A DNA stretch of 64,000 nt from Rhodopirellula islandica (GTDB taxonomy: Bacteria > Planctomycetota > Planctomycetia > Pirellulales > Pirellulaceae): assembly GCF_001027925.1 (NCBI RefSeq), contig NZ_LECT01000014.1:62001-126000 (forward strand). The letters are read 5' to 3'. The translations under genes were made by a program, and so were the position numbers. The notes under the pieces are model-generated. The model did not search any database. It saw only the letters and a program-made list of their open reading frames with translations, and was not told where the DNA came from. Below, in pieces: positions 9,336 through 16,886 of this stretch. How positions within the stretch are numbered: the stretch's first letter is position 1; each line of letters starts with the position of its first letter.

Positions 9336-10348
9336 ACTGGGACAGGAACTTGGTCCACGATCGACGCAACGATTTGGCGACTCTCATTGGATGTCGCGGT
9401 TCCGTGGCGTGTGCTCACCCGGTGAGCCAAGACGGCGGTTGCCAATTGCTGAACGTCATCGGGCAAGACAAAGTCTCGTCCCATCAACACGGCGCGCGCC
9501 TGGGAGGCACGCATCAGCATTTTGCTGCCCCGCGGACTGCACCCCACCCGCAACCGAGAATCTTGTCGGGTGGCGGTGGCCAAATCGACGACGTAAGCAG
9601 CCACCTTGCGGTCGGTTCGAATTTGGCGGACCCAGGTTTGAAGCAATGTCAATTCGTCGGCATGCATGACCGGCTTCAATCCGGCCACGGGTTCCGCTTC
9701 GGATTGATCCAACAGCAAATCAATTTCACTTTCCATGTCGGGGTAATCCATCGTCAACCGAAACAGGAATCGGTCAAGCTGCGATTCTGGCAAGGGGAAA
9801 GTGCCTTCAAATCCCGCCGGGTTCTGAGTCGCAATCACCATGAACGGATGCTTCAAGTCATAGCGTTCACCATCGATTGTGACCTGCGATTCCGCCATCG
9901 CTTCCAACAGCGCACTCTGCGTTCGCGGGGACGCTCGGTTGACCTCATCGGCCACCAACAGATTGCAGAACACAGGCCCCGGACGAAACTCAAACTCCCC
10001 CTTGGACTGCAAGTAAATCGGTCCGCCCAAGATATCTGCTGGCAACAGGTCAGGCGTGCATTGAATCCGTTGGTATTCCAAATCAATCAATCGCGAAACC
10101 GATTTCGCGAGCGTTGTCTTGCCCACGCCAGGAACATCTTCCAGCAACACGGAGCCTTCCGCCAACAATGCGATCAACACCGCTTCGATCACGTCCTCTT
10201 TCCCGCGGATCACCTGCCGCAACCGTGTCGAAACCTCTTGCAAGTGCTGCCAGGGTAGCAGCAGCTCATCCGGCAAATTGGACTTGAGTTCTTGGGAGGC
10301 CGACAACGTGTCTGCTGGAGGCGTCACAGGTTGAGCAGGAGAATACAA
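9332..10348 (-). CDS. MoxR-family AAA+ ATPase
   Basis: 338 residues. Walker A is DVPGVGKTT (Lys77), Walker B LVADEVNRA, followed by the sensor region SQVTIDG and IATQNPAGFEGTFPLPESQLDRF, typical of MoxR. The C-terminal lid domain has RVGCSPRGSKML and VLAHR. MoxR ATPases act as chaperones for the DUF58/VWA proteins encoded next to them. First gene of a three-gene operon. The first in-frame start is TTG at 10348, without a clear Shine-Dalgarno site; no ATG occurs before the Walker region. The 183 bases upstream, to the next gene, should hold the promoter but show no confident element. Confidence 0.93.
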   Translation of the reverse strand: MYSPAQPVTPPADTLSASQELKSNLPDELLLPWQHLQEVSTRLRQVIRGKEDVIEAVLIALLAEGSVLLEDVPGVGKTTLAKSVSRLIDLEYQRIQCTPDLLPADILGGPIYLQSKGEFEFRPGPVFCNLLVADEVNRASPRTQSALLEAMAESQVTIDGERYDLKHPFMVIATQNPAGFEGTFPLPESQLDRFLFRLTMDYPDMESEIDLLLDQSEAEPVAGLKPVMHADELTLLQTWVRQIRTDRKVAAYVVDLATATRQDSRLRVGCSPRGSKMLMRASQARAVLMGRDFVLPDDVQQLATAVLAHRVSTRHGTATSNESRQIVASIVDQVPVPV

Positions 10349-10531
10349 AACGAATCACGCAAGATGAGAGGACGAGTGAATGGCAAAGAAAGCAGAAGCG
10401 GTCGAGATGGCAACTGACTTTTGAAACAGCCGCTGGATTCAACCACCGCTGGATTCGAGATGTTCGATACGAGGATACCGTTTATTCACGGGAGCCGGTC
10501 CTGCCTGGGACCAGTTGTTCGCTGGAGCCTG

Positions 10532-10927
10532 TCATTCCTTGGAGCTGGTTGGTTCTTTGGCAGCCTTTGTCTTGACCAAGCAATGAAAGCCATAGCAGGG
10601 CTCTTCGTCTTCGCGTTCTTCCATCGAAGACTCTAGCATTTCTTGAACCTGACTCATGCGGTCCGCGTCGAGCGCCATGGACAACACACGCTGCTGCCCA
10701 TCGGGTCCCAAAACGGCCGTGGTCAAGACGGCAACGCTGCCGGGATGCTTCAAAGCTTCGATGATATTCTCTCCCACCTGCTGCTCTGCGTTTTTGATCG
10801 TGGTTACAAATTGCGTTAGCTGCGCGTTGTCGGGAGGATTGGCCACCCGAAATTGAGACAGGTCCTCGCCGCTGGGGCGAACGTTCGGAGCATCGTCGGA
10901 AGGAGAAGAAAAGCTTGGTGAATTCAT
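10532..10927 (-). CDS. Conserved-looking acidic protein of unknown function
   Basis: 131 residues starting MNSPSFSSPSDDAPNV at an ATG. No signal peptide or membrane segment. A helical core includes LTQFVTTIKNAEQQVGENIIEAL, split here by no obvious motif, then a beta-like stretch SVAVLTTAVLGPDGQQRVLSMALD and an acidic EEREDEEPCYGFHCLVK end. I do not recognise a family. The codon pattern and the ATG start argue that it is real, and the opposite-strand reading frames in this segment lack known motifs. It lies between the moxR operon and the acetyltransferase, on the same strand. Confidence 0.62.
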   Translation of the reverse strand: MNSPSFSSPSDDAPNVRPSGEDLSQFRVANPPDNAQLTQFVTTIKNAEQQVGENIIEALKHPGSVAVLTTAVLGPDGQQRVLSMALDADRMSQVQEMLESSMEEREDEEPCYGFHCLVKTKAAKEPTSSKE

Positions 10928-11064
10928 GAACGCCCAGCGAAACAGAGAGGATCAAAACGGAGACAAGACGGGTTCAACAAACCGGCCACCCTTTGCGAAT
11001 CGACGTGCTCCTGCCAACAGGCGTCACGAACATTCCTCCCATTTCCAGGGCAGCGGCGAACGGT

Positions 11065-11505
11065 TCAGACACCATCATAAGGCTTCACCATCTTGCGATG
11101 CGGCAACGAAATCTCGGTGAAGGTTTCTCCAATCGCGGTGTAGCCCACCTTTTCATAGAAACCGATCGCTGTCTCTCGGGCGTGCAATTGGAATTGGGTG
11201 TACCCCCGCTGTTCCAGCGAGGCCTCGACTTCGGCCAGCAACTTGGCGCCGATGCCTTCGCCTTGCCGGTCCGGGGCAACCGCCATTTGCCGCAACTTGA
11301 CCGAACTGGACGTCAAAGGCTTGGCGGACACCACCGCCGCCAATTTTTCGGAACCATTCCGCAATCCAAAGTGCAATTCGGCGTATTCACCGTCCAATTC
11401 CTCCGCCGTCAGCTTCAGCCCCAGCGGTTCGCGCAGCACGCAATGCCTGAGATCCAGTGCCTCCTGGTACAACGGGGTGCACCATTCGATTTCAAGGAAT
11501 TCCAA
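11065..11505 (-). CDS. GNAT family N-acetyltransferase
   Basis: About 146 residues. The acetyl-CoA binding signature is clear: LRQMAVAPDRQGEGIGAKLL (the Q/RxxGxG/A loop), followed by the C-terminal strand FQLHARETAIGFYEKVGY and a GETFTEI ending. The frame extends to a TTG at 11529, but the TTG at 11505 has GGAGG at 11513-11517 seven bases upstream, one of the best Shine-Dalgarno sites in the window, so I take 11505. The acceptor is unknown; the size and motifs resemble the ElaA/YjcF-like single-domain enzymes. Confidence 0.87.
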   Translation of the reverse strand: MEFLEIEWCTPLYQEALDLRHCVLREPLGLKLTAEELDGEYAELHFGLRNGSEKLAAVVSAKPLTSSSVKLRQMAVAPDRQGEGIGAKLLAEVEASLEQRGYTQFQLHARETAIGFYEKVGYTAIGETFTEISLPHRKMVKPYDGV

Positions 11506-11589
11506 TCGTCTGCCTCCCGGTCTCGTCAAACGTCTCGTGGCGCGCCTCTTGGCTCTGACGAAGACGATTGTAGCGGACTCAGCAGGTTT

Positions 11590-12468
11590 TCACTCGTACT
11601 CGTCGAATTCGTCGGGATCGCCGCAAAGTGGATCCAGAACCAAGCCACTCCATTTCACCATCCGAGTCGCGGTGGGCCACAGACTGAAAATACTAGCAAT
11701 CGCCAGAAACGTTGCGAGCTCAGCCAACACCCAAGGCAGCTCGACGCGTGCGAGCAAACACCCTGCTGCGGTGAAGCAGGCGGCGGAAATCAAGATCCCA
11801 GCGCGGTGGGCCGACGCGACCCGACGACTGACCCGGCACGACAAGTAGATGTTTCGACTCGGATTGTCCCACTGTGCAATGAAACTGCGAAGTGCCACGC
11901 CGCGAGGGTAGTGCCGCAGACCGTTGAGCAACGACTCGTAGCGACACTTCAAATAAAGCTTGGGCAACTGAAAATGAACCAGCCCGCCCGCCACCAGCAT
12001 GGCAATCGCCAACCCCATGAACCACCAAGGCGAAACCAGCGGTGTCAGCCTGGCGTCGCTTGAGGCTCGTAACATCACGGCGTGCGCCAGACTCGTTTGA
12101 AGCGGAAAAGCCGCCAGCACGATCAAGCACACCCGCAGGAAACGTCGCTCCGCTCCCAAATTCGTCAACCGAAGCTTCTGACGCGTCCAAGACGGGAAAC
12201 GGTGCCTCACCCGTGCACCAAGCCCTCGCGAGAAAAGCGGGAACGTGTAGGCCGTGGTCGCCACGAACAACAACAGAGCGACTCCCCCGTTCGACCACGC
12301 GATCATCTCGTGACTGAGCGACGACAACACCAGCAAAAGCTGAGTTGTTTCCGTCACCACGCATGCCAATGACATGCCCAACGCGATCGCCCCGACAGCG
12401 GCCAATGACATGGCCACCGAGCGCGTGGATTGCTTGACGACAGACGCAGGTGCTGGTTTCCAGAGCAA
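11590..12468 (-). CDS. Integral membrane protein of unknown function
   Basis: 292 residues with about six predicted membrane segments (near residues 20-45, 55-75, 108-130, 145-165, 223-240 and 245-265) separated by basic loops such as RVRHRFPSWTRQKLR, and an acidic tail ending DPDEFDEYE. No family recognised. The start is a TTG at 12468; ATG at 12411 (residue 20) would remove only a soluble extension. Read on the same strand as the acetyltransferase 84 bases downstream; co-transcription is possible. Confidence 0.65.
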   Translation of the reverse strand: MLWKPAPASVVKQSTRSVAMSLAAVGAIALGMSLACVVTETTQLLLVLSSLSHEMIAWSNGGVALLLFVATTAYTFPLFSRGLGARVRHRFPSWTRQKLRLTNLGAERRFLRVCLIVLAAFPLQTSLAHAVMLRASSDARLTPLVSPWWFMGLAIAMLVAGGLVHFQLPKLYLKCRYESLLNGLRHYPRGVALRSFIAQWDNPSRNIYLSCRVSRRVASAHRAGILISAACFTAAGCLLARVELPWVLAELATFLAIASIFSLWPTATRMVKWSGLVLDPLCGDPDEFDEYE

Positions 12469-12806
12469 AGGGAAAGCCCGTTGATGCAGCGCTCACGCAC
12501 CAGCACGCTTTTCAACGGCAATGACAACCGTCGACAAGCCAAGGACTGGGGTGGCAGGGTGTGGGGAAAAGGAAAAGAGATCCGCTGAGACGCCCCCAAC
12601 TCAATCGCACCAAGTCGCTTGAGTGGGAACAACCGCCATGTTCACCATGCAATTCGGGTGTGCTGGCAACCACAACGGCTCATCAATCAGCGGACACACT
12701 AATTCCCCAAGTCGTTCAAGGCAAACACTTTACACGCACCAAACGGGGACCACCGGCACCCCCTGCCAGGACAATCCCACCAAGTGTCACAGCCCAGTGC
12801 CCTTCC
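12469..12806. other. Intergenic stretch without recognised genes
   Basis: Between the TTG start of the membrane protein and the first repeat of this gap. Short reading frames on both strands have no motif or ribosome binding site. Likely holds the promoter of the minus-strand gene; I see no confident -35/-10 pair. Confidence 0.5.
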
Positions 12807-12922
12807 GGCCTGTTGATTGAATCCTAACCCGAAGCGTGAGCGAGGGATCGCGTGCCATGCAACGAGCCTGTGGATCCCTCGCTCACGCGTCGGGTTGTGA
12901 ACTCGAGTAAGTCAACAAGCCG
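12807..12922. repeat. Dispersed ~115-bp palindromic element (family B), copy 1
   Basis: Runs from GGCCTGTTGATTGAATCC to GTCAACAAGCCG. Its core is an inverted repeat, AACCCGAAGCGTGAGCGAG (from 12826) against CTCGCTCACGCGTCGGGTT (to 12896), 24-bp arms with one mismatch and a loop reading CGTGCCATGCAACGAGCC. Near-identical units occur at 23580-23690 (reversed), 44623-44745 and 45124-45245. Confidence 0.85.
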
Positions 12923-12930
12923 CTTCCGGC

Positions 12931-12993
12931 GTGACCAAACGTGTCACAGGACTAGCGAACAATCTTTTCAGTGAGACGTGACCCACACGTCAC
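12931..12993 (+). promoter_or_regulatory. Two palindromic operator-like sites before the QLSLF gene
   Basis: Site 1 at 12931-12947 is GTGACCAAACGTGTCAC (GTGAC-N7-GTCAC). It is followed by AGGACTAGCGAA. The same 17 bases plus a CTGGCGAA box occur before recA at 32003-32031. Site 2 at 12978-12993 is GTGAC-N6-GTCAC. Both lie 35-100 bases before the start codon at 13029. Sequence identity between two unrelated upstream regions supports a binding site; the regulator is unknown. Confidence 0.5.
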
Positions 12994-13028
12994 CTCGGCC
13001 TCCCGCCCCACTGACGAAGGTTTTTCGA

Positions 13029-13349
13029 ATGACTCAGCTCTCCCTCTTCGACGCCATCGCACCGACTTCGCCCGTGATCGCATCGGTCTCCGTGATCGCA
13101 GCACCGAAGCCCAAGGGCACCGACAACACGTCCGAACCCACACTGCTGGCTCTCGCGGAACTGATTCGCCAAGGACGAGAGCAACTCGAAGCCCAACGGT
13201 CATCCACCGAACGCCCCATTCAACGAATCGGCGATCTGGCCCAGGCCGTTTTGCGTCGCCACGATTTGGTGGCTCGTCGCCGCGCCGCGTCGCAACAAAA
13301 GGCCAGCGACTTTGACGCCGCCGACGACAACGTTCAGGTCGCTTCCTGA
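13029..13349 (+). CDS. Small protein with N-terminal beta-clamp-like motif QLSLF
   Basis: 106 residues starting MTQLSLFDA at ATG 13029; the frame is open back to 12978 but that part overlaps the operator-like palindromes. Residues 3-7, QLSLF, match the consensus clamp-binding pentapeptide QL(S/D)LF exactly, placed at the extreme N-terminus as in Hda. The middle (LLALAELIRQGREQLEAQ, then RIGDLAQAVLRRHDLVARRR) is helical and basic, and the end is acidic. No catalytic domain is recognised. It precedes the imuA-imuB locus and shares an upstream element with recA. A role as a clamp-binding accessory protein in damage tolerance is inferred. The last 16 bases overlap the convergent LapA gene. Confidence 0.68.
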   Translation: MTQLSLFDAIAPTSPVIASVSVIAAPKPKGTDNTSEPTLLALAELIRQGREQLEAQRSSTERPIQRIGDLAQAVLRRHDLVARRRAASQQKASDFDAADDNVQVAS

Positions 13350-13690
13350 TCCAAGCCGATGGAAGCTTCGGCTGTTTGGTTGTCCGCGACCCCATTTTTC
13401 TTGGTGGAAGACGCTTTCTGGGTGGGGGCATCCTGTTGCTTGGTTTCCGATTCCCGGGCTGACTGAGTTCGGGCGGCCTGAGCCTTGTGACGACTGCGGA
13501 TTCTCCACGCCGTCATCAAACAACCCAGCACAAAGCTGACACCAGAGCAGCCCAGCAGCAGCAACGTCAGTGGGTATTCACCACTGAAAAACAAAATCGT
13601 GAGCGGCACCGAGTCTTGGTTTTGAAACGCCACGATGACGACGACCAAGACGGCCAGCAACGACAGAAACCAGCGGATTTTCTGGAGCAT
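13334..13690 (-). CDS. LapA (DUF1049) domain membrane protein
   Basis: 118 residues with two membrane segments (about residues 5-23 and 40-62) and the LapA/DUF1049 wording AFQNQDSVPLTILFF between them. In E. coli LapA is an inner membrane protein linked to lipopolysaccharide assembly; here the C-terminal half is a charged, low-complexity cytoplasmic tail (SARESETKQQDAPTQK), longer than usual. Transcribed divergently from imuA, with 99 bases between the starts; that gap contains the 18-bp palindrome near imuA. Its 3' end overlaps the small QLSLF gene by 16 bases. Confidence 0.83.
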   Translation of the reverse strand: MLQKIRWFLSLLAVLVVVIVAFQNQDSVPLTILFFSGEYPLTLLLLGCSGVSFVLGCLMTAWRIRSRHKAQAARTQSARESETKQQDAPTQKASSTKKNGVADNQTAEASIGLDQEAT

Positions 13691-13728
13691 GTGAAATCGG
13701 CGAGGGTGATTTTTCGCGAAAAAAGGGA

Positions 13729-13750
13729 TTTGCTAGCAAATGTTTGCTAG
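13729..13750 (+). promoter_or_regulatory. 18-bp palindrome before imuA, candidate damage-response operator
   Basis: 13733-13750 reads CTAGCAAA-TG-TTTGCTAG, an exact inverted repeat with 8-bp arms, and 13729-13740 (TTTGCTAGCAAA) is itself a perfect palindrome. It lies 40 bases before the imuA ATG. ImuAB operons are LexA-controlled in many bacteria, so this is a plausible SOS box. The core CAAA-N2-TTTG also occurs at 32254-32263, 24 bases before recA. Confidence 0.5.
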
Positions 13751-13789
13751 GCTCAACGGACTGAACCCAACCAGGTAGGCAACAAGACG

Positions 13790-15052
13790 ATGCCGAACAG
13801 CGTTTCCACCGAAAACCTTTCCGCCCCACGCCGTTTGACCGCGTCAACCAGCGTCTTGGAACGAGTTCCCGAACAGCAAACGTTTGCTTTCTGGGAAGAA
13901 CCAGTGGCTCCTTCCACTGTAACCTCAATCACCAGGCGTCGTCACGCAGCCCCCCCGCTTCCCCCTTCCGGCGAAAAACAACCTTCCCCCGGGAAAGCCA
14001 AGCGAAGCGCGAACCACCCCCCGTTTCCCTCTCCCTCGCCCCAAGGCGACGACCACACCCCCACCCACCCGCCCTCCAGGAGGGGCGAGGGGAAGGCCGA
14101 ACAGGAACCCACCACCCGCGAAGCACTGCTGCAAAAACTGCGTCGCCAGGCCGAAGCGATCTCGGATCCGCGTGTCGCGACCGATTCCACGCCGCGATTT
14201 TCAACCGGATCCTCGACGCTGGATTCTTGGTTGCCCGGCGGCGGAATGCGGCGTGGCACGATCAGCGAATGGATTGCAGAAACGGAAGGCGGCGGAGCAG
14301 GCACACTCTCCTTGCTCGCCGCGGCCCAAATGCTGGGAACGACTGGGCAACCTCCATCAACGGCCCACGCTCACCACGACGGCCCCCTCATCGTCGTCGA
14401 TCCCGGCGGTCACTTTTATGCTCCCGCCGCGGTCGCTTGTGGCATCCCCGCGGAACGCATCGTTTGGTGCCGCGTCACGAACCGGCGCGACGCGGTGTGG
14501 ACGCTCGACCAAGCCCTGCGTTGTGGCTCCGTTGCCGCGGTGTGGTCGATGCTGCCCTGGAACCTGAACGACCGAGACGCACGCCGCTTGCAACTCGCCG
14601 CCGAAACCGGGCAAACACCTGGCCTGCTCGTGCGAACCGCGTCAGCGGGCCGGCAGCCATCGTTTGCTTCGGTGCGTTGGCACGTGCGATCCGTCCCGGC
14701 TCAGCCCGAACAAATCGTTCCACTTCCCCGCTCACGTCCCGCTCTGCCGCCCACCAACCTTCGTCGTCATCGCGATCTTCGAGTGGCTCACGTGACGATG
14801 CCCCGCGCAAAAACCAGCGTGGCCCGGCAAGCCTTCTTGGGGATCACCCCCGACGCGATGCTGCACGATTTGGATTCACGACCCTTTCTCGCTGCTCACT
14901 CAAACATGGTTGGTGACATCGCAACCGCTGACACATCCACGGCAAACCATCATGAAAAGGCTGCTGTGCATTTGGCTGCCCAACTGGCCCATCCAACGTC
15001 GACACGCCGAGAGAATCCTCCGCGAGCCCCCCAACGCCGCGCCGCTGGGTAG
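13790..15052 (+). CDS. imuA: ImuA-like RecA-fold protein of the mutasome
   Basis: 420 residues. From about residue 125 it follows ImuA: FSTGSSTLDSWLPGGGMRRGTISEW, with spacing into a degenerate RecA-like fold, LIVVDPGGHFYAPAA, then RRDAVWTLDQALRCGSVAAVW. ImuA partners ImuB and DnaE2 in error-prone translesion synthesis. Residues about 50-104 are a proline/charge-rich insert whose DNA contains a genomic palindromic repeat (13941-14103). The C-terminal tail after residue 385 overlaps imuB by 101 bases and is low-complexity. No dnaE2 is present in the window. Start ATG 13790 lacks a strong ribosome site. Confidence 0.82.
   Translation: MPNSVSTENLSAPRRLTASTSVLERVPEQQTFAFWEEPVAPSTVTSITRRRHAAPPLPPSGEKQPSPGKAKRSANHPPFPSPSPQGDDHTPTHPPSRRGEGKAEQEPTTREALLQKLRRQAEAISDPRVATDSTPRFSTGSSTLDSWLPGGGMRRGTISEWIAETEGGGAGTLSLLAAAQMLGTTGQPPSTAHAHHDGPLIVVDPGGHFYAPAAVACGIPAERIVWCRVTNRRDAVWTLDQALRCGSVAAVWSMLPWNLNDRDARRLQLAAETGQTPGLLVRTASAGRQPSFASVRWHVRSVPAQPEQIVPLPRSRPALPPTNLRRHRDLRVAHVTMPRAKTSVARQAFLGITPDAMLHDLDSRPFLAAHSNMVGDIATADTSTANHHEKAAVHLAAQLAHPTSTRRENPPRAPQRRAAG
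13941..14103. repeat. Palindromic repeat carried in frame inside imuA
   Basis: This G/C-skewed stretch contains CCCTCGCCCC at 14033-14042 and its exact complement GGGGCGAGGG at 14082-14091, plus CTTCCCCC / GGGGAAGG boxes outside them. It encodes only a proline-rich linker (PPFPSPSPQGDD, PSRRGEGKAE) that no ImuA domain needs. The pattern of a CCCTCGCCCC hairpin is that of intergenic repeat DNA. Its boundaries are approximate. Confidence 0.6.
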
Positions 15053-16781
15053 CACAACCAAGCCCTCCCCAGCCACCGCGCCGCTGATCCTCTGGCACGC
15101 CGACCCACGTCGCGGACGAATCGTGGCGGCGAACTGCCAACGCGCCGCGGCCATGGGCGTGCGTCTGGGCATGCCGATCGCGCAAGCCGTTGACATCACG
15201 ACCACGCTGGCCGATCAACACAACTCCAGCCGAAGCGTCGCGAATCAAAGCGTCCCACCCATCCCTGCCGCGATCATCGATGAACACGATCGTGTGGCCG
15301 ATCGCCGCGCGTTGCATTCGCTGGCCACGGAACTGCAAAGCCACCTGTGCCCGCAGATCGCACTGGAAACGCTCGACCGATTCAAATGGGCCGGACGCTT
15401 TCGACATGACCCCGAGGCGCTCGTCGCTGAAATCGATGGGGTCACCCATCTGTTCAGCGACGAACCAGGCTTGCTCGCCGCCGCGGCCACCATTCTCAAA
15501 CGCCGTCATTTGAAAGCTCGGTTGGCGATCGCCAGCACACTTGGCGCGGCTTGGGCATTGGCCACTCACGCGCCCTCTCAAACGCGATCCAAAGACCTCA
15601 CCAGAAACAACTTCGATTTCTTTTTGGCTCCCGCTGATCGCACCCGCGAGGCACTGCAAACGCTGCCCCCATCCGCCTTGCGTTTGAATCCCACCGAGGT
15701 GGAAACCTTGCAGCGACTGGGAATCGAAACCATCGGCTCATTGTTGCAATTGCCACGCAATGGATTGGCCACTCGCATCGGCCACAGTTTGTGTCACCGC
15801 ATCGCCCAAGCACTCGGGGAAGTCGAAGAATCGATTCTCGCGATCGACATTCCGACCGAACACACCGCCGCCTTGGAACTGGAATATCCAACCGATGCCG
15901 TCGACCTGATTCGCGACCGCATCATTCGCTTGATCGAATCCGCCACCGCGTCCTTGCGTCCATTGGGAAGAGGCGTGCTGCGTTTGCGCTGCCAAGTCGA
16001 CTTCACCGAGTCGCCACCCGTGACGCTGGAATCCGGATTGTTCTCGCCGACGCTGGACCTGGATCATCTCAGCAATCTGATGATCGGTGCCTTTGAATCC
16101 CATGCCTGCCAATCCAAGGTCACGCACCTGCGGTTGGACGTGTTGCAAGACGCGATCCTGGCCAGCACTCAACCGTCCATTTTCGGGCCCGCCTTCGAAA
16201 ACGACACTCAAACTGATTGGACACGCCAAACCGACATCGCTCGTTTGATCGATTCTCTGAGCGGTCGCTTGGGCGAAGATTCCGTGCGAGGTGTTCGAAT
16301 CAATCGCGATCCGCTTCCCGAAGACACCGTGTCGGACTTTCCGATGACGCAATCCCGCGGTCGCAAACTGGCCACCCCACCGAGGCGACGCCGATCCAAA
16401 TCGAAATCATCGGCCACGGCAGAAGACCACGACGAGTCTCAGCTTCGTTCAGGGGACGCGACTCGCAAGGGGGCCCCCACTGCCCATGATGCCGGACGTC
16501 GGCCACTGCAACTGCATCCCTCACCTCAGCGACTCACTCCTTTAGGCGATGGCCAAGAGCCCCTTGGCGAAAATCAATTCCCCCCCCGATTTCGATATCG
16601 CGGTCGCGTGTGGAAGGTGCATCAACATTGGGGCCCCGAACGAATCGAAACTCGATGGTGGCAAGGCCCGATGGTTCGCCGTGATTACTTCCGAGTGGAA
16701 CTGGAGGATGGTGTGCGTTGGTGGGTTTTTCGCGACCTCAATCATCCTGCCAATTGGCAACTTCATGGAAGCTTCGATTGA
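14952..16781 (+). CDS. imuB: ImuB, inactive Y-family polymerase homologue
   Basis: 609 residues from ATG 14952 (MKRLLCIWLPNWPIQRR), the typical ImuB opening; the frame is open back to 14910. The Y-family palm is present but lacks the catalytic acids: the first motif reads CIWLPNWP and the second EIDGVTHLF, as in ImuB proteins, which do not polymerise. A helix-hairpin-helix region (LQRLGIETIGSLLQLPRNGLATRIG) and little-finger domain follow, then a basic linker near residues 485-540 and a conserved C-terminal block PPRFRYRGRVWKV ... RDYFRVELEDG. I do not see a clear QLPLW/QL(S/D)LF clamp motif in it. Overlaps imuA by 101 bases. Confidence 0.88.
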   Translation: MKRLLCIWLPNWPIQRRHAERILREPPNAAPLGSTTKPSPATAPLILWHADPRRGRIVAANCQRAAAMGVRLGMPIAQAVDITTTLADQHNSSRSVANQSVPPIPAAIIDEHDRVADRRALHSLATELQSHLCPQIALETLDRFKWAGRFRHDPEALVAEIDGVTHLFSDEPGLLAAAATILKRRHLKARLAIASTLGAAWALATHAPSQTRSKDLTRNNFDFFLAPADRTREALQTLPPSALRLNPTEVETLQRLGIETIGSLLQLPRNGLATRIGHSLCHRIAQALGEVEESILAIDIPTEHTAALELEYPTDAVDLIRDRIIRLIESATASLRPLGRGVLRLRCQVDFTESPPVTLESGLFSPTLDLDHLSNLMIGAFESHACQSKVTHLRLDVLQDAILASTQPSIFGPAFENDTQTDWTRQTDIARLIDSLSGRLGEDSVRGVRINRDPLPEDTVSDFPMTQSRGRKLATPPRRRRSKSKSSATAEDHDESQLRSGDATRKGAPTAHDAGRRPLQLHPSPQRLTPLGDGQEPLGENQFPPRFRYRGRVWKVHQHWGPERIETRWWQGPMVRRDYFRVELEDGVRWWVFRDLNHPANWQLHGSFD

Positions 16782-16886
16782 AACACATTGCAAAACGGTG
16801 CATAATGAACGCTCCACAGGAACGAGCGTAGAAAGTCCCCACCTTTTGCTTTTACTCCACGCTGGCCCCGTCTCATCGTTGACGGG

